A stretch of DNA of 64,000 bases, from the NCBI GenBank assembly GCA_027627225.1, contig CM051030.1, positions 6,482,501 through 6,546,500 of the forward strand. The letters are read 5' to 3'. The position numbers were made by a program, and so were the translations under genes. This DNA is from Congeria kusceri. Its lineage: Eukaryota > Mollusca > Bivalvia > Myida > Dreissenidae. The number at the start of each line of letters is the position of its first letter. The stretch's first letter is position 1. This document shows, piece after piece, positions 13,101-22,200 of the stretch. The notes under the pieces are model-generated. The model ran no database searches, was not told where the DNA came from, and worked only from the letters and a program-made list of their open reading frames with translations.

Positions 13101-16100
13101 TTACAAAGTCTCAGGTGAGCATCCTAGGGCCCTCAGGGCCCTTTTGTGTTTACACGTGTTAATGTATATCTTTTTGTTTTGAATTGTAGTTGGTTAAAAG
13201 CTCTCGTTGTTTTGTTATTTGTCTTGCCATCTTGAAATAAATATTATCTTATCTTATTGTTTGAAATGGGTTCAGCCGGAGTGTTAAGCCATCACATTCA
13301 ACCACTTTACCATGCGTTTTCTATTGGACTATGCTTTATGAAACAGTCGTATTCTTGTTTGTTACAGTGTATGACAGTATAGAGCATAATGTAGTGATTG
13401 TGCAGCAACGCTCTCCATTCATAAAGGTATGTATTTGTTGCTTTCAAAGTTTACGGTAAATACCATTTTGTCATTAGAAAACAGTTGGTAGCAAGTGGCC
13501 CATGATCCTGTACAGTGCTATTGGTATAGGGGACCTCTCCGGCGGCGACCGTCCTTCCATCGTCCGTCGTCAAGGTGCCTTAAACAATTTGAACTGTTAT
13601 CACGATAAAGACTACATTTTTTATTCGATCTTGACCAAAATTGCACAGTTTTTGTATGACCATAAAATTTGTACAAGTTTGATAATGGGCCCAATCGGAC
13701 CAGGAACACTAGAGTTATTGCCCCTTTTTCATGCAAAAAAAGTGCACAAGTGCCCTTTTCCAATGTATAGACTTTATTTTCCATCCAATCTTAACCAAAC
13801 TGTCACAGTTTGTGTATGACCATCAGATCTCAGCATACGTCAAACATGGGCCAGATCGTGTTTCAAACACCAGAGTTATTAGCCCGTTGTTTATTAAAAA
13901 AATATACAAAAAATGTTATTCAGGATAGAGAGAGACATCGAATCTTGCACAGTTTGTCTATTACCATGAGATTACAGTTGAAGTCGAATATAAGCAAGAT
14001 CGGACCAGAAACACCAGAGTTATTGCCCTTTGTGAAAAAAATATGCAAAAATGGACATTATACAGGATAGAGACTTCATTATTCATCCAATCTTTACCAA
14101 TCTTGCACAGTTTGTCTATGACCATAAGATTAAAGGTGAAGTTGAATATAAGCAAGATTGGACCAGAAACACCAGAGTTATTGCTCTTTGTTTGTGAAAA
14201 AAATATGCCAGAATGGACATTATTCAGGATAGAGACTTCATTTGTCATCCAATCTTCACCAATCGTGTACAGTTTGCCTATGAACGTAAGACTACAGGTG
14301 AAGTACAATATAAGCATGATCGGGCCAGAAACACCAGAGTTATTGCCCCTTGTGTTTGGAAAACACATCAACAAGTTATCAATGATTGGCTTGCACACAT
14401 GATTTTTGATTCAATGTTGACCAATATTACACAGTTCACGCATGACCATAAAAATTGATTGATAAAATTTGATTTCCAACAGTTGCAAGACTTGTATTTG
14501 TACTTGCAACTTTGATGTCTTCAGAGCTTGCATTAACATCATTTATCATTATTGGAAAGAAAATTATAAAAGAAAAAGCAAAACTTTACCTTATAGCACA
14601 GCCATCGCAATTATCGCAGTGCAACTAGTTTTCCAAAACTGTCTGCGAAAAAGACATAAAAATCGACTGTTTGTGCATTTTCCAGAATTGTCAATGACTT
14701 AATGAAAAAGGAATATCGAGAAAAATGATTAAAGAACCATTAGCAAAAAAACGCACATCCACTGCCCAGCTCATACTTTAGTTAGCCTATTGCACTTACC
14801 GATGTTTTAAATCAAAATTGATCCTACCCCCACTGTGTATTGTTCAGATACCTTAATTTTCAAACCTGTCACAACAGTATGGTCTTCATCTGTACCAGTT
14901 CTCAGGGGAGCACTTTGGGCCATCATGGCCCTCTTGTTCTGTATTTTAATATCAGTGTGTTTAAAATAATCCAACTAGTGAAAGTGTACTTGTCAAAGCT
15001 TAATACTTAATATTTGTTAATAATTAATTTGAATTTCTAGATCATGTGACTGCAAGTTTTTAGTACTCAGCAGCTATATTTTTTAAGATCAAATAAAAGA
15101 ATAAAAAACCACATATAAAATGATACAATTATAAATCAGAGCAACAGATAAGGCGTGTATTTGCATAAATACGCAATTCTGAAACCTCTTTTACGCAATT
15201 AAATTAATATATGATGAGTAACAAAACTCAATTAAAATACCCAATACGCAATAAACAGCAAACTCGGTGCCTCAAGAGATTGCATAATGGATTGTTTCCG
15301 ACGTCATTTAGGCCACAAAAACACAGAGGCAAAAACTGACAATAATAATACCATGTATCAGTGTAAATGTTTTGTAGCAGTGTTTTATATTCTGTCAACA
15401 TCGGGTCGACTGATCAGACCGCACCTTGAAAACTTAGCATTCTTTACCGAACAAAGTTTAAAATATTTTCAGAATTTATCCAGAGTTTAGTTACATATGT
15501 GTTGAGAACAAAATGCAGATTTAGTGTTGTGTACTTGTGACAAACGGAATTGGTTATGTTTGTTTTATATTAAAGAAAGACTCACACCATTTGCGTGTTG
15601 GCGTTGTTGTACTAAATTTGGAGATCATTTTCGTCTATACTCAATTAGTTTGATTCTAATGAGGTAACATAGTGTACAGTACCCAAATATTTTTACCAGT
15701 ACTCAATTATTAAAAATACGATGGGGTAATACTCTATTCTGACAAAATCCTTATCTGTTGCTCTGATAAATTATCCCATCTATGATTTCAGGGTAAAAGA
15801 GGTGCATACAAGAAATGGTTGGCCCAGTGGATTCGGGAATGTGGATTCAAAAAAGTTGTAATAGCAACCAGCAGCTCTGCAGAAGAAAGGCTTGACACGC
15901 AGATAACAGGGTATTCATTTTGTCTTCGGCGATATAACTAGGCTGCACATAATAGTATGTGTCTTGCTGAGACAGTAGCAGTCTTCACAATAATTTTTTG
16001 GAAGGGCTTGCCGGTTCGGGCGTAAGCCATACAATTGCAGCTTGCCCGAATCCACCTGAACTTGTCCAAAATGAGGAAATAAAATCTTGAGATTTAAATG

Positions 16101-19100
16101 ATAGTGATGTTGTTCATGTAGTAAGTCATGTAGAAAGAAAATCAAGCGTTTATGATATGTTTTGAGAAAAAAATGTAAACATTGTTGTATTATTTTTAAA
16201 TAAAACTTATAATTTCATATAATTGTAGGTCAACATTTTAACTTGCCCGAGTAGATTTTTGCTTGTCCCAGGCTTCAGGCAAGTGGGTTATTTCAAAGTA
16301 CCGGTAGTTCTTTGGTTTCAGGAAACTAGGGTCATCTACAGGGCTGGGGCCATCTACAGGGCTGGGGTCATCTACAGGGCTGGGGCCATCTACAGGGCTG
16401 GAGCCATCTACAGGGCTGGGGTCATCTACAGGGTTGGGGGGTCATCTACAGGGCTGGGGCCATCTACGGGGCTGGGGCCATCTACAGGGCTGGGGTCATC
16501 TACAGGGCTGGGGCCATATCCACAAAGCTTCCAAGGAAATCATAACCTAAGTCATATTTATGTGAACAATTCAAATACAATTTTCTATGTGAAAGTCAAT
16601 ATTTTATATTTAAACTATGGTACAATAAGAAGCATTAGTTGATGTTTACCAGATTAAAACCATTTAAGACAAACTAGAATTTAAATGAGCCAGCCACAGA
16701 CTTAAGGAGTTTTATGATTTAAAGAAACTTAAGTTTTCACTAAGGAGCATTGTGCATATGGGCCCTGCTATTCACAAAGCTATAAGCATAAACATGAATA
16801 TCCCGAAAATGATTTTTTTCTTTGAAAAAAGGAGTCCCCTGCATGCACAAATATGAAAACTATGGGTTTGTTGTTGTAGTTGTTTTTTTACAGATTTCTG
16901 CATGAAAAATGTGGGATGCGCATGAAAAATTATCACTGTCAATGCTGTCAAAATCTGCACCTTCTTAATTCTTAAATCTGTATTTATTATCTAGGCCACA
17001 GTTTAGATTCGTAGCTTCAGAGAAAATTGAGGCAGAATTCGGTGACATGTTCCGCAACTTTTACGAGTGGGAAGAGTTAGAAAGACGTCAGACATTTCCC
17101 GCTCCGTCGGTATTGCAGTCTGGGGATTCTCATCAAGGCGAGCTCTACATACCAGGTGGTGGCATCGCAAAATCACTCTTTGAGGATCTGTAAGTATTCC
17201 TTGTGCTTCTGTGTTAATTATTGAGATCATTTTAAATGGACGTACTCACAGATTTGCAAATTGACAATTATATCCCAAATTTTTGTCACAGACTCCAAAA
17301 GTAAAAATTATCATTATGTTGAATAGTTATAAGAAGTGAAATGACAGCCCTGACACAGAATTTATTTGGAAATATTTGGTTGTTAAAATTCAAAATTGTT
17401 TTTCGTCTATATTTTGGAAAACATGACGTGTATCATGTTAAAAGTACACATATATTTACAGTCTGGCTGGCCTAGTGGTTCATATAATAGCATTATAGAC
17501 TTTAAATTAGGTGGTCGTTGGTTCAAGCCCTGGCAGAATACAAACTTTTTTATTCTTTTTAGCTAGACTTTCTGAAAAAAAGGCAAGCTATTCTACTCGC
17601 CCCATCTTCGTCGTCCGGGCTGGGTTAAAGTTTTTTGGTAAGCTAGTTTCTCAGGAATAGCTTGCGGGATTTGAATCAAACTTAAAGCATTTATTTCCTA
17701 TATTAAAATGAACCCATAGAATAAATGAATAAATAGAAAAAATGGTTTCTGCTTGAAAACAAAAGAAGGAATTGTGCAATTGAAAATGGAGTGGTGGTTT
17801 CAAATTTAACTTTGTTTAAGTGGCTCCTACTAGCCAAACTGTTTTTTTTTAGAAAAATTGCAAATAACAATTACAAGAAACGTCGAGCATGCTGTCCTCC
17901 GACAGCTCATGTTTCATACAGTGTTTAGATTGGTTAGTCAGTGCTGATGCTTTTGTTTTGCAGATAAGGTATTCTGGGACATTACAAAAAGAAAACCTGT
18001 GAATGAGTCCCATTAAAAGAGTGTCATATGCTGCATTCAAACTATAATCTGATGCTGTAATTATGTTCTCTATATTCCAGGAGGTGCACTGATATGCCAG
18101 TAGTGTTGATTTCTCTATATTCCAGGTGCACTGATATGCCAGTAGTGTTGATGTTCTCTATATTCCAGGTGCACTGATATGCCAGTAGTGTTGATGTTCT
18201 CTATATTCCAGGTGCACTGATATGCCGGTGGTGTTGATGTTCTCTATATTCCAGGTGCACTGATATGCCGGTAGTGTTGATGTTCTCTATATTCCAGGTG
18301 CACTGATATGCCAGTAGTGTTGATGTTCTCTATATTCCAGGTGCACTGATATGCCGGTAGTGTTGATGTTCTCTATATTCCAGGAGGTGCACTGATATGC
18401 CTGTAGTGTTGATGTTCTCTATATTCCAGGTTCACTGATATGCCAGTGGTGTTGATGTTCTCTATATTCCAGGAGGTGAACTGATATGCCTGTAGTGTTG
18501 ATGTTCTCTATATTCCAGGTTCACTGCTATGCCAGTGGTGTTGATGTTCTCTATATTCCAGATGCACTGATATGCCAGTAGTGTTGATGTTCTCTATATT
18601 CCAGGTGCACTGATATGCCAGTGGTGTTGATGTTCTCTATATTCCAGGTGCACTGATATGCCGGTAGTGTTGATGTTCTCTATACTCCAGGTGCACTGAT
18701 ATGCCAGTAGTGTTGATGTTCTCTATATTCCAGGTGCACTGATATGCCAGTAGTGTTTATGTTCTCTATATCCCAGGTGCACTGATATGCCAGTAGTGTT
18801 GATGTTCTCTATATTCCAGGTGCACTGATATGCCGATAGTGTTGATGTTCTCTATATTCCAGGTGCACTGATATGCCAGTAGTGTTGATGTTCTATTTAT
18901 TCCAGGTGCACTGATATGCCTGTAGTGTTGATGTTCTCTGTATTCCAGGTTCACTGATATACCAGTAGAGTAGATGTTCTCTGTATTCCAGTTACACTGA
19001 TATGCCAGTAGTGTTGATTTCTCTATATTCCAGTTGCACTGATATGCCAGTAGTGTTGATATTCTCTATATTCCAGGTGCAGTGATACATGTATGCCATT

Positions 19101-21328
19101 AGTGTTGATTTCTCTATATTCCAGCTGCGCTGATATGCCAGTGGTGTTGATGTTCTCTATATTCCAGGTGCATTGATATGCCGGTAGTGTTGATGTTTTC
19201 TATATTCCAGGTGCACTCATACGCTGGTAGTGTTGATGTTCTCTATATTCCAGGTGCACTGATATGCCAGTAGTGTTGATGTTCTCTATATTCCAGGTGC
19301 ACTGATATGCCAGTTGTGTTGATGTTCTCTATATTCCAGGTGCACTGATATGCCAGTGGTGTTGATGTTCTCTATATTCCAGGTGCACTGATATGTCGGT
19401 AGTGTTGATGTTCTCTATTCTCCAGGTGCACTTATATGCCAGTAGTGTTGATATTCTCTATATTCCAGGTGCACTGAGATACCAGTGGTGTTGATGTTCT
19501 CTATATTCCAGGTGCACTGATATGCCAGTGGTGTTGATGTTCTCTATATTCCAGGTGCACTTATATGCCGGTAGTGTTGATGTTCTCTATACTCCAGGTG
19601 CACTGATATGCCAGTAGTGTTGATGTTCTCTATATTCCAGGTGCACTGACATACCAGTGGTGTTGATGTTCTCTATATTCCAGGTGCACTGATATGCCGG
19701 TAGTGTTGATGTTCTCTATATTCCAGGTGCACTGATATGTCAGTAGTGTTGATGTTCTCTATATTCCAGGTGCACTGATATGCCGGTAGTGTTGATGTTC
19801 TCTATACTCCAGGTGCACTGATATGCCAGTAGTGTTGATGTTCTCTATATTCCAGGTGCACTGATATACAGTGGTGTTGATGTTCTCTATATTCCAGGTG
19901 CACTGATATGCCGGTAGTGTTGATGTTCTCTATATTCCAGGTGCACTGATATGTCAGTAGTGTTGATGTTCTCTATATTCCAGGTGCACTGATATGCCGG
20001 TAGTGTTGATGTTCTCTATATTCCAGGTGCACTGATACGCCAGTGGTGCTGATGTTCTCTCTATTCCAGGTGCACTGATATGCCGTTAGTGTTGATGTTC
20101 TCTATATTCCAGGTGCACTGATACGCCAGTGGTGCTGTTTCTGATGTTCTGCTCAGAAGGTGACAACATACCCGAGGCAATAGAACTTACAAACAGGATC
20201 AACAGATGGCTTGGGTTGATACTGTTCCACGTAAGTTATTCATTAGATTTACTTAACATTTCACTTACTTTACTATTTGCTGATTGGTTTGCAGTTTTGA
20301 TAGACTAAGGCATAGAAGGGCGAGGCAAAGGGCAGAAGGGCGAGAAAAAAGGGCAGAAGGGGGGGGGGCAGAAAGTTGCAGGGCGGGCCACCCCTCTATT
20401 CCGCTCTAGCAAAGTCCTGACAGTTAGGCCTAAAAAAATAACGGTTGTGTTTCTGGTGGCATGGCCAACAAATGTAGGGTCGGTAGGTCGCAATGTTTGT
20501 TTTATTTTAATTTTTATTCTGTATTGATTGTACAAGGCTTTCATTTGTGTGAATTATCTTTGGGAAATTTTATTAATTAATGCTCTTTTTTACATACACT
20601 TAAGAAAAGTTATTTCTCTTTGTCTTGGAGCAGTTTTTGTATGTTTCTTGGATATTTGCAGCAGTTCTATGTTATGGTCTGTGAAAGCCCTGAGAAAAAA
20701 ATTAGGGTCGGCATGAAAACATTAGGGTCAGTAAGACCAGAAAGACAACTTTTTTTTGGCCTTACATTATGTTTTGTACTTTAATTGCTCAAAAATTCTT
20801 AGGCATGTTATGCCAGGATTACTTTAAGCTCACTATTACCGTTTCTTATTGCAATAAAGTTTGCATAAATAATGTTGTAAAGACATACTACATTTTGAAA
20901 AAAATTGTATGTAAGATAATCACAATAAATAATATATTGTGTTGTTCTGTTAATTTTAAAATAAATAATTTTGATCGATGAAATAAGAGAATGAAGCCAG
21001 TTATCCTTAAGCAAATATTTCTGTGTTGAAAATTTAGTGCCAATCTTTTCTTTACCTGTACAAGTTGGTCAGTGTTTTCTATGTTTACATAAAAAAATAT
21101 AACAAATTGTGAAATAATTATCAGGTATGTTGAAATATTAGTTGGAAATATAGTGATGTTGTTTGGTGTTTTTTCTTTTCGTTACAAATTCTGTCAAATG
21201 TTCTTTTGTAGTCGAGGTCCATTGCGGACGCAAGCGATGTAGGAATTGTGAAATATACACAGTGGAAAATCCCAGTGTCATGGAAACTGTTCTTTGGAAG
21301 TCGTTACGACCAGACGCTGTTTCACTGA
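4118..21328 (+). CDS. PSMG2: Proteasome assembly chaperone 2 (7 coding exons)
   Basis: This is the partner of PSMG1 in the heterodimer that chaperones assembly of the 20S proteasome alpha ring; it acts in cytosol and nucleus. Coding exons are 4118-4174, 9943-10114, 13368-13426, 15792-15910, 16995-17189, 20113-20230 and 21212-21328. All introns are GT-AG, phases agree throughout, and the sum is 837 nt (278 aa); vertebrate PSMG2 is about 264 aa. Family signatures in order are the N-terminus MFVPREKKPVDFKGFTLIY, then SVGNVAQLMADLLIST and LVPLVGNDPYA in exon 2, ELYIPGGGIAKSLFEDL in exon 5, FLMFCSEGDNIPEA in exon 6, and WKIPVSWKLFFGSRYD before the stop. The start is the only ATG giving the conserved MFVP opening. 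Intron 1 holds a Gypsy element and intron 5 a large minisatellite made of splice-site copies. I see no disabling change in the frame. Confidence 0.95.
4282..4286. repeat. Target-site duplication CCCAG, left copy
   Basis: These five bases sit directly outside the left LTR and match CCCAG at 8378-8382 directly outside the right LTR, as expected from integrase-made staggered cuts. Confidence 0.9.
4287..4481 (-). repeat. 3' LTR of the Gypsy element
   Basis: The 195-bp repeat has TG...CA ends. It is preceded, on the element strand, by the polypurine tract AGAAAAGAAGGGAGA at about 4482-4496. It is 97% identical to the LTR at 8183-8377. Confidence 0.93.
4404..5181 (-). pseudogene. Integrase region of the Gypsy element
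   Basis: The catalytic core and zinc-binding end of the integrase are split over at least two frames. Visible pieces are NCPTCLTHRD (the CC half of the HHCC zinc site), IATDLFHFNGQEYLLTVDYY with the first catalytic Asp, then SDNGPQF-like coding near 4870-4890 with the second Asp, and MAEKAVGTAKK with the catalytic Glu near 4775. An intervening stop and a frame change separate the segments. Confidence 0.8.
5197..5493 (-). pseudogene. RNase H-integrase linker and HH half of the zinc site
   Basis: The frame holds the linker typical of Gypsy pol (AKDPQMIKLKRAIIEGWP) and ends with the HSSHLAITKT motif, the His-X3-His half of the integrase zinc-binding domain. The CC half lies in a different segment at 4945-5181. 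Confidence 0.75.
5500..6255 (-). pseudogene. RT thumb and RNase H region of the Gypsy element
   Basis: The segment 5791-6255 encodes RT connection sequence (FFGHVITDNGLQADPKKI, VETVLGLVNYMAKFAPNLAE) followed by RNase H with the catalytic stretch LETDASKYGLGCCL and the end PIAYASK. A stop at the 5790 boundary breaks the rest of RNase H, which continues in DNA towards 5530. Confidence 0.85.
6256..6560 (-). pseudogene. Broken RT palm of the Gypsy element
   Basis: The metal-binding motif VDDILVWG is readable near 6283-6306 on the minus strand. The preceding palm segment RLPYDISASSDIF near 6340-6400 is in another frame, and sequence between them is replaced by an AT-rich stretch (6316-6350). RT is therefore not translatable as one frame here. 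Confidence 0.75.
6522..7160 (-). pseudogene. Protease and RT fingers of the Gypsy element
   Basis: The aspartic protease active site DTGSSVNTI is coded near 7088-7117. The protease C-terminus follows (PLIGLQTSLDLGLLQL) and then the start of RT (EEMVKGSIVRPVSEPTDWVN). The segment upstream of 7040 is in a different frame from 6522-7040. Confidence 0.8.
7160..8051 (-). pseudogene. gag of the Gypsy element, split by a frameshift
   Basis: The N-terminal half runs from an ATG at 8049-8051 down to 7788 (WEKFERHIKLILKE, EEKTQLQTYFDKFQKHVKPK). After a frame change near 7790-7816 the second half continues to 7160. It ends in two zinc knuckles: CERCGNPPHKERTQC (CX2CX4HX5C) and CNRCHKKNHWKRVC (CX2CX4HX4C). 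A basic RG-rich stretch precedes the knuckles. This is the nucleocapsid part that would bind element RNA. Confidence 0.85.
8165..8182 (-). other. Primer-binding site of the Gypsy element
   Basis: It lies immediately inside the 5' LTR on the element strand. TGGTGTCAGAA is complementary to the CCA end of tRNA-Leu; the match weakens after 11 bases. Confidence 0.7.
8183..8377 (-). repeat. 5' LTR of the Gypsy element
   Basis: The 195-bp repeat has TG...CA ends and is followed by the CCCAG target duplication at 8378-8382. Confidence 0.93.
8383..8864. other. PSMG2 intron 1 remainder, nothing recognised
   Basis: This is the intron sequence that continues after the retrotransposon. No repeat boundary or conserved segment is visible. 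Confidence 0.4.
8865..9040. repeat. 34-bp minisatellite, about 5 copies
   Basis: Units start at 8865, 8899, 8933, 8967 and 9001 with ACTGGCCACAAGGACCGG and end in CCCCAAATATG. Copies are nearly identical. Open frames on the minus strand here are only read-through of the repeat. Confidence 0.95.
9041..9940. other. PSMG2 intron 1, 3' part
   Basis: The sequence holds a poly-C run at about 9633-9647. At about 9660-9800 is a repeat fragment rich in TAGCCAAAT and TAGCCATTGGCTA words, whose relative lies at 10200-10390 on the other side of exon 2. Nothing gene-like is seen. Confidence 0.4.
9943..10114 (+). CDS. PSMG2: PSMG2 coding exon 2
   Basis: The exon follows a CTGTTTTTCAG acceptor, starts in phase 0 with PALSVGNVAQLMADLL and ends in phase 1 before GTACTG. 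It is the best conserved stretch of the protein. Confidence 0.95.
10115..11267. other. PSMG2 intron 2, 5' part
   Basis: About 10200-10390 is a TAGCCATTGGCTAC-type repeat fragment. The rest is AT-rich with no recognised element. Confidence 0.4.
11269..11393. repeat. Foldback hairpin element
   Basis: The left arm (AATATTGCATTAATGGTGCA, TTTTGTCAACTC) pairs with the right arm (GGGTTGACAAAATGCA, AGAATGCAATATT) around a core with GAAAAATACT/AGTATTTCC and a GCCTGAGGCTTCGCC tip. The whole unit could form one long stem. Class unknown. Confidence 0.7.
11424..13147 (+). repeat. Composite repeat A with about 168-bp tandem core
   Basis: It opens with AGCTCACCTGAGCACAAAGTG and closes with AGGTGAGCATCCTAGGGCC and CCCTTTTGT. 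Between them are about nine units of roughly 165-170 bp, each with CCCAGAGGTTTCATATTTGG, TGTTCAAATTATGCCCCTGG and GGTCACATGGTTTATATAG. No protein is encoded. The same composite with the same core lies at 37441-38890 and 42773-43830. It may be a non-autonomous DNA element; the class is not settled from sequence. Confidence 0.75.
13148..13367. other. PSMG2 intron 2 end
   Basis: Unique-looking intron sequence running into the TTCTTGTTTGTTACAG acceptor of exon 3. Confidence 0.5.
13368..13426 (+). CDS. PSMG2: PSMG2 coding exon 3
   Basis: This 59-bp exon encodes VYDSIEHNVVIVQQRSPFIK. It enters in phase 1 and leaves in phase 0 before GTATGT. Confidence 0.9.
13519..14941 (+). repeat. Composite repeat B, headless copy
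   Basis: The sequence starts inside the head (GCTATTGGTATAGGGGACC) and ends with the tail GGGCCATCATGGCCCTCTTG. The core is a series of roughly 150-bp units, each with CACAGTTTGTCTATGACC and ACACCAGAGTTATTGCCC. It is closely similar over about 1.4 kb to 22208-23612 downstream of the gene. Frames of 80-145 codons on both strands are repeat read-through. Confidence 0.75.
14942..15136. other. PSMG2 intron 3, AT-rich
   Basis: Nothing recognised. Confidence 0.4.
15137..15765. mobile_element. TIR element CAGAGCAACAGATAAGG
   Basis: Terminal inverted repeats CAGAGCAACAGATAAGG and CCTTATCTGTTGCTCTG bound 629 bp and are flanked directly by ATAAAT on both sides (15131-15136 and 15766-15771). A related end lies at about 37177. 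The CAG start is hAT-like, but the duplication found is 6 bp rather than 8, so the superfamily is uncertain. No transposase is encoded. Confidence 0.65.
15792..15910 (+). CDS. PSMG2: PSMG2 coding exon 4
   Basis: It encodes GKRGAYKKWLAQWIRECG and then KKVVIATSSSAEERLD, matching the helix and strand that precede the conserved serine stretch in the family. It leaves in phase 2 before GTATTC. Confidence 0.92.
15911..16328. other. PSMG2 intron 4, 5' part
   Basis: Sequence near 15990-16270 contains GCTTGCCCGAATCCAC and ACTTGCCCGAGTAGA words that look like two ends of an interspersed repeat. No gene content. Confidence 0.35.
16329..16516. repeat. 18-bp minisatellite, about 10 copies
   Basis: The unit is CATCTACAGGGCTGGGGC with A/G/T variants. 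Because 18 is a multiple of three it leaves an open frame on the + strand (YRAGVI-type repeats). That frame has no other support as a protein. Confidence 0.92.
16517..16994. other. PSMG2 intron 4, 3' part
   Basis: AT-rich, nothing recognised before the ATTTATTATCTAG acceptor. Confidence 0.4.
16995..17189 (+). CDS. PSMG2: PSMG2 coding exon 5
   Basis: It encodes PQFRFVASEKIEAEFGDMF through the acidic linker to the conserved ELYIPGGGIAKSLFEDL. It ends in the middle of a Leu codon (CT) at GTAAGT. Confidence 0.95.
17462..17560 (+). repeat. tRNA-derived SINE head
   Basis: An A box TGGCCTAGTGG (17468-17478) and a B box GGTTCAAGCCC (17520-17530) fit RNA polymerase III promoter consensus at tRNA-like spacing. 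The sequence cannot fold as a complete tRNA and is followed by T-rich DNA, so it is a SINE or pseudo-tRNA. Confidence 0.6.
17561..18063. other. PSMG2 intron 5, 5' part
   Basis: It contains a further dispersed repeat fragment beginning TAGCTAGACTTTCTG at 17570. The rest is AT-rich with no gene content. Confidence 0.35.
18064..20112 (+). repeat. 43-bp minisatellite of 3' splice-site copies, about 48 units
   Basis: The unit can be written as GTGCACTGATATGCCAGTAG plus TGTTGATGTTCTCTATATTCCAG (20 + 23 nt). The true acceptor of PSMG2 exon 6 (TCTCTATATTCCAG at 20099-20112) is the last one of the array, and exon 6 itself opens with the same GTGCACTGATACGCCAGTGG. Each unit therefore carries a polypyrimidine-like tract, CAG and the first bases of the exon. 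Copies differ by a few substitutions; a few carry an extra AGG or lose a base. One unit at about 20025-20067 has the exon-type variant GATACGCCAGTGGTGCTG. Confidence 0.97.
20113..20230 (+). CDS. PSMG2: PSMG2 coding exon 6
   Basis: It encodes CTDTPVVLFLMFCSEGDNIP and IELTNRINRWLGLILFH and leaves in phase 0 at GTAAGT. The choice of this acceptor over the upstream copies is set by frame: using any upstream copy brings in the stop GTG CAC TGA. Confidence 0.93.
20427..20761. mobile_element. Harbinger-like MITE, copy 1
   Basis: Ends are GGCCTAAAAAAA and TTTTTTTTGGCC, flanked by TTA on both sides (20424-20426 and 20762-20764). The 3-bp TWA duplication and GGCC-start ends fit PIF/Harbinger non-autonomous elements. 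The interior has TAGGGTCGG words; there is no transposase. Confidence 0.7.
20765..21211. other. PSMG2 intron 6 remainder
   Basis: AT-rich, nothing recognised before the TGTTCTTTTGTAG acceptor. Confidence 0.4.
21212..21328 (+). CDS. PSMG2: PSMG2 coding exon 7 with stop
   Basis: It encodes SRSIADASDVGIVKYTQ and the family C-terminus WKIPVSWKLFFGSRYDQTLF, then H and TGA at 21326-21328. Confidence 0.95.
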   Translation, partial: SRSIADASDVGIVKYTQWKIPVSWKLFFGSRYDQTLFH

Positions 21329-22197
21329 AGAAACGTGAACAAAGGAAGAATGTCTATTGGATTTAGAAACTGTGTAAAATTGCTTGCTTTACTATAGTCT
21401 TTAAAAATTAATTTTGATTTTGAAATGCTGTAAATTGTCATCCAACGAACAATGAAAACAGTTGCTTTTATTTTGTTAATTATACAACTGTTTCAGTCTG
21501 TATTACTCTGTGTTTGTGTTGTCAATCAGGTTGAAAGACAAAAATTATATAATGATCAACATAAGTAAAACATAAATTACTGTTGTGCTGTTTGTCATAA
21601 ATCAACTCTGGACTACCGTGTATTATTGTGCACTCTTATACATGTGTGAAAAAGTTTCATAATACAGTATGATATATTTTTTTAAGGGGCCTTTTTTGTT
21701 ATTTTTGGTGTGTAGGGGCCTATGTTCGGCCCTAGTCATTTTGTGAAGGGGCCTATGATCGGCCCCAGTCATTTTGTGAAGGGGCCTGTATTCGGCCCCT
21801 GGCTAAGAAGGAAAAAAAGCCCCGAGTCCTAAATTCTGACCACATGCAGTTACCCAATTTGTGTAGACTTTTTTTGTAGAAATTATTTCTGCATTTGTTT
21901 TCGCACAATTCATTGTAATTTTCTCCTTACTAAAGTCACATTCTGAAAAATCGAATTGCCTAGTATTGAGAATGAATGTTGCACATATATGTTACATTTC
22001 TGTTCTGATCTGTGGATGGCGTCACCATATTCCAATCATCGCATTGTGCTTATTGTAACGGTTTAAACGTAGTTTGATTCTCACAGGTTTTTAACGGTTG
22101 CAATTTGGTAAGTGTTTTGTATAACTGTTATTGATTTTAACTGCTGATGTCTTTTGTATAATAAAGTAAATAAAAACATTTAGTTTCACTCTGTATT
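21329..22197 (+). other. PSMG2 3' UTR and downstream sequence
   Basis: It contains GGGGCCTATGTTCGGCCCC-type repeat words at 21690-21800. AATAAA signals lie at 22160-22165 and 22169-22174, a possible polyadenylation site for PSMG2. The exact 3' end cannot be placed. Confidence 0.4.
22160..22174 (+). terminator. Candidate polyadenylation signals for PSMG2
   Basis: Two overlapping AATAAA hexamers lie about 830 bp beyond the stop, just before a composite repeat. There is no transcript support. Confidence 0.3.
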
Positions 22198-22200
22198 TTT

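Noticed and set aside
13961..14402. 145-codon minus and 119-codon + frames
   Set aside because: Both run through tandem units of composite repeat B and have no independent support.
16259..16642. 127-codon + frame with YRAG repeats
   Set aside because: Open only because the 18-bp unit is a multiple of three.
18064..20112. CRISPR-like array
   Set aside because: Units are contiguous without unique spacers, and the context is an animal intron; it is a minisatellite.
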